Below are positions 27,794 to 36,263 of a DNA stretch of 64,000 nt, piece by piece (position 1 is the first letter of the stretch; every line of letters starts with the position of its first letter). Where the stretch lies: the NCBI RefSeq assembly GCF_003182195.1, contig NZ_QGTM01000001.1, positions 124,001 through 188,000 on the forward strand, written 5' to 3'. Both the position numbers and the translations under genes were made by a program. The stretch comes from Halomonas sp. A11-A. GTDB lineage: Bacteria > Pseudomonadota > Gammaproteobacteria > Pseudomonadales > Halomonadaceae. Below the pieces are notes generated by a model. The model ran no database searches. It worked only from the letters and a program-made list of their open reading frames with translations, and had not been told where the DNA came from.

Positions 27794-29138
27794 TTACTCG
27801 GCGAGGGCGGCCTCGGCTTCCTCGGCGGCGGTGCTGCCGCCGCAGCGGCCGGTGGCCACGTTGAAGTTGCCGCAGCGCATGGGCGCCTGCCAGTCGGCCA
27901 TCAGGTCACGGGAGCCGGGCAGGAAGTCGGACCAGGCGTCGCCGACCACGGTGGAGGGGGTCTGCCAGACGATGTCGAACTGGCCGTTGTCCTGGACCTC
28001 GCCGATCAGCACCGGCTTGGTGATGTGGTGGTTGGGCATCATCGCAGCAAAGCTGCCGGAGAGGTTCGGCACCACCACGCCGATGATGGCGTCCTTGATG
28101 GCGTCGGGGTCGGTGGTGCCGGCCTTGCGCACCGCCTCGGCCCACATGTTGAAGCCGATGTAGTGGGCTTCCATGGGGTCGTTGGTGACCGCCTCCTCGT
28201 CGCCGGTCCACTCGATCCAGGCGTCGATGAAGTCGTAGTTGGCGTCGGTGTCGACGCTCATGAAGTAGTTCCAGGCGGCCAGGTGGCCCACCAGGGGGGC
28301 AGTGTCGATGCCGGTGAGCTCCTGCTCTCCCACCGAGAAGGCGATGACCGGAATGTCGCCAGCGTCCACCCCCTGGTTGCCCAGCTCCCGGTAGAAGGGC
28401 ACGTTAGCATCGCCGTTGATGGTGGAGACCACCGCGGTGGGCTTGCCCTCGCTGCCGAAACGGCGCACCTCGGCGACGATGTTCTGCCAGTCGCTGTGCC
28501 CGAAGGGGGTGTAGTTGACCATGATGTCCTCGTCGGCGATGCCGTGCTCCTCCTTGAGGAAGGCTTCGAGGATGCGGTTGGTGGTGCGCGGATAGACGTA
28601 GTCGGTGCCGAGCAGCGCGAAGCGCTCGATGCCCATCTCGTTGATCAAGTACTCCACCGCGGGGATGGCCTGCTGGTTGGGCGCGGCGCCGGTGTAGAAG
28701 ACGTTCTCGGAGGACTCCTCCCCCTCGTACTGCACCGGATAGAAGAGCAGGCCGTTGAGCTCCTCGAACACCGGCAGCACCGCCTTGCGCGACACCGAGG
28801 TCCAGTTGCCGAAGACCACGTCCACCTCATGCTGGGCGAGCAGCTCCCGGGCGCGCTCGGCGAACAGCGGCCAGTTGGAGGCCGGGTCCACCACCACCGC
28901 CTCGAGCTGGCGGCCGAGCAGCCCCCCCCTGCTCGTTCTGCTTGGCGATCAGCATCTCCACGGTGTCCTTGAGCACCGTCTCGCTGATCGCCATGGTGCC
29001 GGAGAGCGAATGCAGGATGCCCACCTTGATGGGGTCGTCGTCGGCCAGGGCCTGGCCGCCGGCCCCCAGCAGGGAGGCGGTCAGCAGCGCGGCGGTCAGG
29101 GGACGAAGCGGCAGCGACTTGCGATGGGAAGGGGTCAC
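27794..29138 (-). pseudogene. urtA: Urea-binding protein UrtA, interrupted by a one-base frameshift
   Basis: UrtA is the periplasmic urea-binding protein. A GTG at 29138 with AAGGAG upstream starts a signal peptide ([19 protein letters not shown]) and then [20 protein letters not shown]. The frame breaks after AKQNEQGG in a run of eight C on the plus strand (28922-28929). Removing one base restores [18 protein letters not shown] and the rest of a full UrtA (about 447 residues), including PVQYEGEESSENVFYTGAAP. All the rest is intact, so this is either a recent mutation, a slippage switch or a sequencing error. Confidence 0.9.
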
Positions 29139-29190
29139 GAGAATCTCCTTGCTCCCCGAAGGGGGTCGTTGTTGTGGGACAAGGAGACAT

Positions 29191-29206
29191 TGCAAGGGGT
29201 GCGCCA
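29191..29206 (-). promoter_or_regulatory. Sigma-54 promoter of the urt operon
   Basis: On the minus strand the bases are TGGCGCACCCCTTGCA, matching TGGCACG-N4-TTGCW with GG and GC at the right spacing. Transcription would start near 29179, about 40 bases before the urtA GTG start at 29138. The promoter lies inside the longer apparent urtA frame, which argues against an earlier start. Confidence 0.8.
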
Positions 29207-29283
29207 CAGCGGGCCATTCACGATAAAGACGTTATAAGACAATCAGTTGTCAGCAATTGATGCGGCGCAGCAGCGTGCTTGAC

Positions 29284-29330
29284 GCACCACCTCGGTGCAA
29301 CCGAGGGCGCCGCCATGCACCGTTCGGTGC
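29284..29330. promoter_or_regulatory. Paired NtrC-like enhancer sites upstream of urtA
   Basis: GCACCACCTCGGTGC (29284-29298) matches GCACY-N5-RGTGC fully. GCACCGTTCGGTGC (29317-29330) is a perfect palindrome one base shorter. Their centres are about 33 bases apart. They lie about 80-140 bases upstream of the sigma-54 promoter, and the sequence around them resembles the ureD upstream region. Confidence 0.75.
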
Positions 29331-29405
29331 GTCGTGCCCGCCTCCTTGCGCCAGGTCAGTGCGCGGCGGACGTGCCGCGCGCCGAGAGCCCGGGTACAAC
29401 GACGC

Positions 29406-29432
29406 GGGGGCGCCGGCATAGCCGGCGCCCCC
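29406..29432 (-). terminator. Terminator after tctA
   Basis: A 12-base-pair GC stem (29406-29417 with 29421-29432) and an ATA loop lie just past the tctA stop. It insulates the tct operon from the urt promoter region that follows on the same strand. Confidence 0.65.
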
Positions 29433-29454
29433 GTCGGGCACTGCGCGGCAGGGA

Positions 29455-30957
29455 TCAGGCGCCCCGGCGGGTCCGCAGCTTGTGCATCATCGGCTTGACC
29501 ACCGGCAGCAGCAGCGAGAGTGCCGCGATGATCAGCAGCCACATGGAGATCGGCTTGTCGATGAAGACCATCCAGTCGCCGCCGGAGATCTGCAGGGCAC
29601 GACGCATGGACTCCTCCATGATGGCCCCCAGGATCAGCGCCAGGATCAGCGGTGCCGCCGGGAAGCCGAACAGCCGCATGCCCAGCCCCACCAGGCCGAA
29701 ACCGAGCAGGAACAGCAGGTCGATGATGCTGAAGCTCATGCCGTAGACGCCGACCATGCAGAAGATCAGGATCATCGAGAGCAGCAGCGGTCGCGGCATA
29801 TCGAGAATCTTGGCGATCAGCGGAATCAGCGGCAGGTTGAGTAGCAGCAGGAAAATATTACCGATGTACATACTGGCAATGACCCCCCAGAACACATCCG
29901 GGCGCTGCTCCAGCATCATGGGGCCAGGCGTCACACCCATGACCAGCAGCGCCCCCAGCAGCACCGCCGTGGTGCCCGAGCCAGGCACACCCAGGGTCAG
30001 CAGTGGTACGAACGAGCCAGTACAGGCGGCGTTGTTGGCCGCCTCGGGAGCTGCCACGCCCTTGATGTTGCCCTTGCCAAAGGTGTCACCATCCTTGGCC
30101 AGGCGTTTTTCCATGCTGTAGCCCAGGAAAGAACCAATGGTGGCACCGGCCCCCGGCAGTACGCCGGTAAAGAAGCCCAGTACCGAGCTACGACTGATGG
30201 GGCCTGCAATTTGCTTCACTTCACTACCGCTCAGCTTGAGCGAGCCGATGGCATTGCGCGGAGCTTCCTTGCCACCGCCCCCACGCAGCAGCATGTAGAA
30301 CACTTCCGCCAGGGCGAAGATTCCCAGCGCCACGACCAGGAAGTCGATGCCGTCGAGCAGGTGGGCCGAGCCAAAGGTGTAGCGCTCGGTGCCGGTTTGC
30401 ATGTCGATACCGACGATCGAGATCATGATGCCGATCACCGCCGCAATCAGGCCCTTCACCAGCGATTTGTCCGACAGCGAGACGACCGCCGTCAGGCCCA
30501 GCACCATGAGCGCGAAATATTCGGGCGGCCCGAAGCTGACCGCCACCTTGGAAAGCAGCGGCGCCACCAGCATCAAGAAGACGACCGATATCGTGCCGCC
30601 GATGAACGACGCGTAGGCGGCAATGGCCAGCGCCTTGCCCGCCAACCCCTGCTTGGCCATGGGGTAGCCATCGAAAGAGGTCGCGACCGTGCCTGCCACC
30701 CCCGGTGCGTTGAGCAAGATGGAAGAGGTCGAGCCACCGAAAATGGCCCCGTAATAGACGCCGGCCATCAGGATCAGGCCTGATGCAGGCTCCATTGAGA
30801 AGGTGATCGGGATCATCAGCGCCAGGGCACTGATCGGGCCAAGGCCCGGCAACATACCGATGATGGTACCGGCAAACACACCGGCAAAAACGTAAGCGAT
30901 ATTGATGGGCTCGAGCGCGATGCCAAAGCCGTACATCAAGTTGTTCAAGGCATCCAT
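29455..30957 (-). CDS. tctA: Tripartite tricarboxylate transporter large membrane subunit TctA
   Basis: TctA is the 12-helix permease of a TTT-family secondary importer of citrate-like or other carboxylates. The 500-residue product carries AGTIIGMLPGLGPISALALM (the GxLPGxGP-type motif), FGGSTSSILLNAPGVAGTVA, and the second repeat GFFTGVLPGAGATIGSFLGY with EAANNAACTGSFVPLLTLGV. It is full length. It ends a tctCBA operon. The substrate cannot be told from TctA. Its 5' two thirds are lower in GC than the 3' end. Confidence 0.95.
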   Translation of the reverse strand: MDALNNLMYGFGIALEPINIAYVFAGVFAGTIIGMLPGLGPISALALMIPITFSMEPASGLILMAGVYYGAIFGGSTSSILLNAPGVAGTVATSFDGYPMAKQGLAGKALAIAAYASFIGGTISVVFLMLVAPLLSKVAVSFGPPEYFALMVLGLTAVVSLSDKSLVKGLIAAVIGIMISIVGIDMQTGTERYTFGSAHLLDGIDFLVVALGIFALAEVFYMLLRGGGGKEAPRNAIGSLKLSGSEVKQIAGPISRSSVLGFFTGVLPGAGATIGSFLGYSMEKRLAKDGDTFGKGNIKGVAAPEAANNAACTGSFVPLLTLGVPGSGTTAVLLGALLVMGVTPGPMMLEQRPDVFWGVIASMYIGNIFLLLLNLPLIPLIAKILDMPRPLLLSMILIFCMVGVYGMSFSIIDLLFLLGFGLVGLGMRLFGFPAAPLILALILGAIMEESMRRALQISGGDWMVFIDKPISMWLLIIAALSLLLPVVKPMMHKLRTRRGA

Positions 30958-31006
30958 AGGCGTATCTTTCTTAAAAAACTACGACAGGTGTGTGGGCACG
31001 GCGTAT

Positions 31007-31489
31007 TCAGAACGGCAAGAGGCCAGTGGGCAGGTACACATCCATGACGCGCGTCATGGTGAGATACAGCGCCAGGACCACCCCCAGGGAAGCCGCCAGG
31101 TTGATGCCATGACGACGGTAGCCGTAATAGGCCGTTAACCCCGTGCACAGCAGCGTCGATGCCAACACGAAGCCCAACGGCACCAGCAGGAAGGCATAGG
31201 CGGCGATGGCCACGGCGGTGATCACGACCCGCGCCCAAGGCGTGAACAGCAGCGGACCATTGGTGGCCTCTTCGTCGATCTCGTCAGCGCCTGCCAGCGG
31301 TACCGGTTTTTCAAAGAAGAGCAGCCCTGCTAGCAATAACAAGGTCATTCCCAGCACTTTTGGAAACAGGTCTGAATCCACCGGGCGCGGCAGAGGAAAG
31401 GTTGGAATTTGCCAGGCCATTGCTAGATAGGCGGCGGCGAGAAGCGCCAGCACGAGGGACAGCCACTGGTTAGTGTTCAATCGAGTCAT
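31007..31489 (-). CDS. tctB: Tripartite tricarboxylate transporter small membrane subunit TctB
   Basis: TctB is the small four-helix partner of TctA. The 160-residue product has hydrophobic segments WLSLVLALLAAAYLAMAW, VLGMTLLLLAGLLFF, VVITAVAIAAYAFLLVPLGF and NLAASLGVVLALYLTMTRVM, and the short TctB motif FPLPRPVDSDLFPKVLG. It lies 49 bases before tctA. Base use is AT-richer than in the flanking regions (30 of 60 G/C at 31321-31380). Confidence 0.92.
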   Translation of the reverse strand: MTRLNTNQWLSLVLALLAAAYLAMAWQIPTFPLPRPVDSDLFPKVLGMTLLLLAGLLFFEKPVPLAGADEIDEEATNGPLLFTPWARVVITAVAIAAYAFLLVPLGFVLASTLLCTGLTAYYGYRRHGINLAASLGVVLALYLTMTRVMDVYLPTGLLPF

Positions 31490-31537
31490 GGGGAGTCTCT
31501 CCGAAGGCGCAGGTTGCGCTTACGGTCACAGGCAGTG

Positions 31538-31562
31538 ACCCCGGGCCTGGCTGGCCCGGGGT
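31538..31562 (-). terminator. Intergenic stem-loop between tctC and tctB
   Basis: A perfect 10-base-pair stem (31538-31547 with 31553-31562) with a 5-base loop lies after tctC. No T run follows, so it may be an attenuator or an mRNA-end stabiliser that lets the binding protein be made in excess of the permease. Confidence 0.5.
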
Positions 31563-31580
31563 AGCACGGTGAAGCGGGGG

Positions 31581-32576
31581 TTATTGAGCCAGCAAGCCCA
31601 GGTCGCTCAGGACGCTGCTGAACTGCTCTTTCTGCTCATCCAGGAACGCGCCAAACGCTTCACTGTCCTGGTAGGCATCGATCCAGCCCAACTGGTCACG
31701 CGCCTGCTGCCAGCCATCGGTCTCGAGCATCCGAGCGAACAGATCCTCATAGTAGGCCACCGCCTCAGCGGGCATGTCGGGGGTACCCATCACGCCGCGC
31801 CAGATATCGAAGGTGTAGTCCACACCCTGCTCCTGGTACGTGGGCACGTCGGCCAGGGCGCCGCCCAGGCGCTCAGGGGCAGATACGCCCAGTGCACGCA
31901 GTTGGCTGCCTTCGCCGAGCTGGCCTACGGACTCACCCGCGCCGGTAATGACTGCCTCGATATGCCCCCCCATCAGGTTGGTCATGGCATCGCCACCACC
32001 CGAGAAGGGAATATAGTTCACTGTAGAGGCATCGAGACCCATCGCAGATGCCAGGCCAGCCACCGAAATATGGTCCATCGAGCCCGGCGCACTGCCGCCA
32101 CCCACGCTCAGGCGCGGGTTCTCTTTCAGCGCGTCGAACAGATCATTGATGGTCTGATATTCGGAATCCGCTGACACCAGAATGATGGAGTAGTCGGTGA
32201 TCAGACGCGCCACGGGCGTGAAGTGCGTGTGGTCATAGCGCGAAGCGCCTGCCAGCGGCACCAGAATGATGGGCGGGCTGGTGGCGAACAGCTTGTGCGG
32301 GTTACCGCTGTCACGGGCGATTTGCGCCCATGCCACGGCACCGCCGCCGCCTGGCACGTTGATGGTCGCAAAGTTACGGTCTGCCAGCTGCTCTTCCTGC
32401 AACACGCGGGAAACAGTACGCACCAGCGTATCCCAGCCACCGCCTGGGTTGGCAGGTGCGACGAATTCGATGGAGCGTGTCGGGGTCCACTCCTGGGCCT
32501 GTACGCCAGTGGTCATGGCAAGGGCTGCCAGAGGCAGAGCAAATACAGCGGCGCGCTTGAAGGAAAGCGAGGTCAT
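31581..32576 (-). CDS. tctC: Tripartite tricarboxylate transporter substrate-binding protein TctC
   Basis: TctC is the periplasmic binding protein (Bug family) of the importer. The 331-residue product has a signal peptide (VFALPLAALAMTTGVQAQ), then IEFVAPANPGGGWDTLVRTV, INVPGGGGAVAWAQIARDSG and DLFDALKENPRLSVGGGSAP, all Bug/TctC marks. GTGGAG lies 7 bases before the ATG. The Bug family binds many carboxylates, so citrate is only one option. It is the first gene of tctCBA, downstream of its two-component regulator. Confidence 0.95.
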   Translation of the reverse strand: MTSLSFKRAAVFALPLAALAMTTGVQAQEWTPTRSIEFVAPANPGGGWDTLVRTVSRVLQEEQLADRNFATINVPGGGGAVAWAQIARDSGNPHKLFATSPPIILVPLAGASRYDHTHFTPVARLITDYSIILVSADSEYQTINDLFDALKENPRLSVGGGSAPGSMDHISVAGLASAMGLDASTVNYIPFSGGGDAMTNLMGGHIEAVITGAGESVGQLGEGSQLRALGVSAPERLGGALADVPTYQEQGVDYTFDIWRGVMGTPDMPAEAVAYYEDLFARMLETDGWQQARDQLGWIDAYQDSEAFGAFLDEQKEQFSSVLSDLGLLAQ

Positions 32577-32701
32577 GGGCGTTCTCCACAGTCAATTATG
32601 TTGTTATGCGCGGTGATAAACACGCGGCAATTGTGATTACACTGCGAACGTTAGAAGAAAGCCACCTTTCAGGACAAGCTTGTGACCATAAACGACAAAT
32701 T

Positions 32702-32732
32702 GTTCTTTATGAACGTTTTGTTCATTTTGTTC
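32702..32732. promoter_or_regulatory. Four operator-like repeats with a 9-base period before tctC
   Basis: GTTC, GAAC, GTTC and GTTC start at 32702, 32711, 32720 and 32729, exactly 9 bases apart, each with a T-rich tail (GTTCWTTTT). They lie at the end of the response-regulator gene and in the tctC upstream gap. The likeliest reader is that response regulator; this is inference. Confidence 0.45.
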
Positions 32733-33459
32733 ACACATCGAGCCAGCCGTGATCCCCCTTCAATAGGCGGTAGCGCCGCTCGGGTCGCCCGACATCCCCG
32801 TAACCCAGCTCTGCGCCTACGGCTTGCTCGGCCACGAGAAACTCCAGATAGCGGCGTGCCGTCGAACGGCTGGCGCCCATGGTACGCGCCACCTGCATGG
32901 CGGTCAGGGCGCCGCTGTCTGCTGCCAAGGCTTCTACCACACGGCGCAGGGTCAAGCGGTCGATGCCCTTGGGCAAGCTGCGCTGAGGGGCGCGTGCAGG
33001 CTCACTGGGCGTCACCCGGGCCAGCACATGGTCCAGCTCGTCCTGGTTCAGCTCGGCGCGGTTGGCCAGCGCCTCCCGTTCGCGCCGAAAACGCGCCAGC
33101 ATCTGGTTCATTCTTGCCGCTTCGATGGGTTTGATCAGGTAATCGAACACCCCGCCACGCAACGCCTCGCTGATGGTCTCCACCTCACGGGCCGCCGTCA
33201 CCATGACGATATCCACGTGCACATGGTCGCGGCGAATCGACCACAAAAGCTCCAGCCCTTCCACGTCGGGCAGGTAAGCATCCAGCAGAATCAGCTGTAT
33301 TTGCGAGGCGTGTTCGGCCATCAGCGCTTTGGCTTCGCTGCCGTTGCGCGCCATACCCACCACATAAAAACCGTCGCTTTGCTCGATGAAGGCGCGGTGG
33401 ATATCGGCGATGCGGAAATCGTCTTCGACGACCAGAATGCCGTATTGCGTCGCAGACAT
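32731..33459 (-). CDS. CitB/DcuR-type response regulator
   Basis: The 242-residue product has a receiver domain (ILVVEDDFRIADIHRAF with the acidic pair, phospho-Asp in LILLDAYLPDVEGLEL, Thr in VTAAREVETI, Lys in YLIKPIEA) and a C-terminal DNA-binding part. There a winged-helix-like GALTAMQVARTMGASRSTAR precedes the ending RYRLLKGDHGWLDV. This is the citrate/malate family (CitB, DcuR, DctR). It is paired with the sensor kinase upstream and followed by tctCBA, so it most likely controls that importer. Confidence 0.92.
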   Translation of the reverse strand: MSATQYGILVVEDDFRIADIHRAFIEQSDGFYVVGMARNGSEAKALMAEHASQIQLILLDAYLPDVEGLELLWSIRRDHVHVDIVMVTAAREVETISEALRGGVFDYLIKPIEAARMNQMLARFRREREALANRAELNQDELDHVLARVTPSEPARAPQRSLPKGIDRLTLRRVVEALAADSGALTAMQVARTMGASRSTARRYLEFLVAEQAVGAELGYGDVGRPERRYRLLKGDHGWLDV

Positions 33460-33505
33460 GCGTCATCCTCTTGTTAACATCGTCGTCATTAAGAGTGTGA
33501 ACCGT

Positions 33506-35200
33506 TTAGCCTGGTGGGCCGGGTTCATCGCTGCGGGCACATAGCGAGCGGTCCAGCACGGCAATGAAACAGGCGCCCCCCAGCTCGCTCTCTTCCAGGG
33601 TGATCGCGCCACCGTGCTGACGACACAGCCGTTCCACCAGTGCCAGGCCGATGCCTCGGTGCTTGCCGGTCTTGGTCGAAAAACCCTCCTTGAAGATCGA
33701 CCCGGCGTGCTCCGCAGGGACCCCCGCCCCATTGTCTTCGACCTCGACCAACAGCTGTTCGCCCAAATCGGTGAAGAACAGCCGCACCCGGGGTGCGCTG
33801 GCGTGGGGGCCATTCAGTGCCGCATGGCAGGCATTATCCAGCAAATTGCCCACCACGCTCATCATGACCTCCTGCCCCGTTGGCGTCAGCGGGCAAGAGA
33901 GCGAGCTTTGTTCGTCGATTTCCAGCGCCACGCCCAGTTCTCGAGCGCGGGTCAGCTTGCCCAGCAGGGTGCCGCTCAGCACCGCATCGGCCACGTGGCG
34001 CATCAGGAAGTTCATCTGCGCCTGGGCACGCTCGGTTTCCTGATGAATCAGGGCCAGCGCTTCCTCGATGCGCTGCAACTGCAGCAGTCCGGAAATGGTG
34101 TAGAGCTTGTTGGAGAACTCGTGGGCCTGGGCGCGCAGCATATCCACGTCGCGGCTGGCCTGGGTCAGCGCCTGGGAGAGGTCGATGATTTCTCGGCGGC
34201 TACGGAAGGTCGCCACGGCACCTTCGATCTCGCCCTCGTGAATGATGGGCACGCGGTTGACCACCACTGGGTGATCCCCCAGCCACATTTCCTGGTCGAA
34301 CTCCTGCTCACCGTGTCTAAGCACTTCCAGCAGGCGGGAATTGGGCACTACCTCGCGGATGGGCTGCCCCAACAGCACATGCTCGTCGGGCAGCTCCAGA
34401 AAGCGGCGCGCCTGCTGGTTCACCAGGGTAATGTGGCCATCCCGATTGACCGCCAGAATGCCCTCGTGGATCGACTGCAGGATCGCCTCCTTCTCCATGG
34501 CGAGGCGGGCGATCTCGTGGGGTTCGAGGCCCAGGATCACCCGCTTGAGATGGTGGGAGAGCCCGTAGGCGCCAGCAAAGCCCAGGGCGATCATGGCCGC
34601 CACCAGCCACCAGCCGAGGCTGGTGTGTCGCACCACGTCCAGGGCCACCCGGTCGAGCATGAAGCCCACCGAGACGATGCCGATGATGTCGCCCTCGGCG
34701 TCGAACACCGGGGTCTTGCCGCGCATCGCCTCGCCGAGCGAGCCCTCCGCCTCGGAGACATAGGACTCGCCGCCGATCAGCGCCCGGTCGTTGTCTCCGC
34801 CGACCATGGGCAGGCCGAGGCGGTCCGGCAGCGGGTGGGAGTAGCGGATGCCATCGGCGTTGCCCACCACCACATAGCGGGCCCCGGTGTCGCGGCGGAT
34901 ACGCTCGGCGATGGGCTGGATGGTGGCGCTGGGGTCGGGGTCGTCGAAGGCCGCGACCAGCTCGGGAATGGTGGCCACGCTCCGGGCCACCGCCAGGGCA
35001 CGCTGGCCCATCTGGTCGCTGATGATCTCCGCCTTGCGGTGATTGAGGTAGGCGCCCTGGGCCAGCAGCATGGCGGCGAGCAGCACCCCCACCAGCAGCA
35101 TCACCTGCAGGCGGAAGCTGCGCATCAGGCGGTGGCGACGCGGGCGCTGGTGGCGCAGCCGCCTCACCTCGGCGAGGGCATCCTTGGGACGAGCCGTCAT
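33506..35200 (-). CDS. CitA/DcuS-type sensor histidine kinase
   Basis: The 564-residue membrane kinase has helix 1 (about residues 31-50), a periplasmic Cache/PDC sensor domain (51-195, with GARYVVVGNADGIRYSHPLP), helix 2 (196-214), a cytoplasmic PAS domain (about 235-330, NRDGHITLVNQQARRFLELP), the phospho-acceptor His at about residue 360 in AQAHEFSNKLYTISGLLQLQ, and an ATPase domain (NLLDNACHAAL, VEDNGAGVP, GIGLALVERL). This is the carboxylate-sensing CitA/DcuS family. GC content falls in the C-terminal half, with the change near residue 300. Confidence 0.93.
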   Translation of the reverse strand: MTARPKDALAEVRRLRHQRPRRHRLMRSFRLQVMLLVGVLLAAMLLAQGAYLNHRKAEIISDQMGQRALAVARSVATIPELVAAFDDPDPSATIQPIAERIRRDTGARYVVVGNADGIRYSHPLPDRLGLPMVGGDNDRALIGGESYVSEAEGSLGEAMRGKTPVFDAEGDIIGIVSVGFMLDRVALDVVRHTSLGWWLVAAMIALGFAGAYGLSHHLKRVILGLEPHEIARLAMEKEAILQSIHEGILAVNRDGHITLVNQQARRFLELPDEHVLLGQPIREVVPNSRLLEVLRHGEQEFDQEMWLGDHPVVVNRVPIIHEGEIEGAVATFRSRREIIDLSQALTQASRDVDMLRAQAHEFSNKLYTISGLLQLQRIEEALALIHQETERAQAQMNFLMRHVADAVLSGTLLGKLTRARELGVALEIDEQSSLSCPLTPTGQEVMMSVVGNLLDNACHAALNGPHASAPRVRLFFTDLGEQLLVEVEDNGAGVPAEHAGSIFKEGFSTKTGKHRGIGLALVERLCRQHGGAITLEESELGGACFIAVLDRSLCARSDEPGPPG

Positions 35201-35273
35201 GATGGGCTCCCGACGATCATGGAGCCCTCATTGTCGCACGCGACGACTACGCCGTCGCCGGCAGCGCCCCGCC

Positions 35274-36101
35274 TCAGCCGCGGTTGCCGGTCTCCCAGCC
35301 ACCAGCCCCGGCATGGGCGGGATCGAACCAGGCCAGAGTGCCGTGCAGCCCGACCACCCCACCGACGATGATCAGGGTAGGCGGCCGGGGCGACACCTGA
35401 GCCAGCCGCGCCGGCAGGTCGGCGAGGGTGGCGCGATGCACCCGCTGGCGCGCCGTGGTGCCCTGCTCGATCAGGGCCGCCGGGGTGGTCTCGGGGAGGC
35501 CATGGGCCACCAGCTGCCGGCAGATCTCGGGCAGGCCATGCAGGCCCATGTAGAAGACCAGGGTCTGGCCGGGGCTGGTCAAGGCCGGCCAGTCCAGCTC
35601 GGCGCTGCCGTTCTTCAGGTGGCCGGTGATGAAGCGCACCGACTGGGCGTGGTCGCGGTGGGTCAGCGGGATGCCAGCATAGGCGGCACACCCCGAGGCG
35701 GCGGTGATGCCGGGGACGACCTCCACCGGGATGCCTGCCGCCGCCAGGGTCTCGAGCTCCTCGCCGCCGCGCCCGAAGATAAAGGGGTCCCCGCCCTTGA
35801 GCCGCAGCACCCGCTTGCCCTGGCGCGCCCATTCCACCAGCGCCTGGTTGATGCCCTCCTGGGGAACGCTGTGATTCGAGCGCGCCTTGCCCACGTAGAG
35901 GCGCTCGGCCTCCGGGTTGGCCAGAGCCAGGATCTCCGCCCCGACCAGCCGATCGTGCAGGACCACCTCGGCCTGCCGGAGGCGGCGCAGCGCCTTCAGC
36001 GTCAGCAGCTCCGGATCGCCGGGGCCTGCCCCCACCAGGCAGACGCTGCCCGGCGCGAAGGCGGTGCCTGGGGGCTCGTGGGGAGACGGGCGCTGCTGCA
36101 T
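35274..36101 (-). CDS. cobA: Uroporphyrinogen-III C-methyltransferase (SUMT)
   Basis: SUMT methylates uroporphyrinogen III at C-2 and C-7 with SAM to give precorrin-2, the precursor of siroheme and B12. The 275-residue product has [68 protein letters not shown] and VRFITGHLK. There is no CysG-type oxidase/chelatase domain, so this is a single-function SUMT. AGGT stands 9 bases before the ATG. It lies upstream of the sensor kinase but separated by 73 bases. Confidence 0.95.
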   Translation of the reverse strand: MQQRPSPHEPPGTAFAPGSVCLVGAGPGDPELLTLKALRRLRQAEVVLHDRLVGAEILALANPEAERLYVGKARSNHSVPQEGINQALVEWARQGKRVLRLKGGDPFIFGRGGEELETLAAAGIPVEVVPGITAASGCAAYAGIPLTHRDHAQSVRFITGHLKNGSAELDWPALTSPGQTLVFYMGLHGLPEICRQLVAHGLPETTPAALIEQGTTARQRVHRATLADLPARLAQVSPRPPTLIIVGGVVGLHGTLAWFDPAHAGAGGWETGNRG

Positions 36102-36263
36102 ATTCCATTACCTCGAACAATCTATTTGTTGATATTCCGAAAGGTAATGATTTTGCCGCGCGCCTGCCACTCTCCTTCCGCACCGAGCTTATAACCTTTT
36201 CCACCGCCCGAAACGGCATCGCCCCCGACGAGGCGGGAGCGATGAGCGGGTGGCGAGAGGGGC

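Noticed and set aside
29361..29380. Inverted repeat GCGCGGC/GCCGCGC upstream of the NtrC sites
   Set aside because: Short GC palindromes are expected by chance in such GC-rich DNA, and it has no T tail or promoter position.
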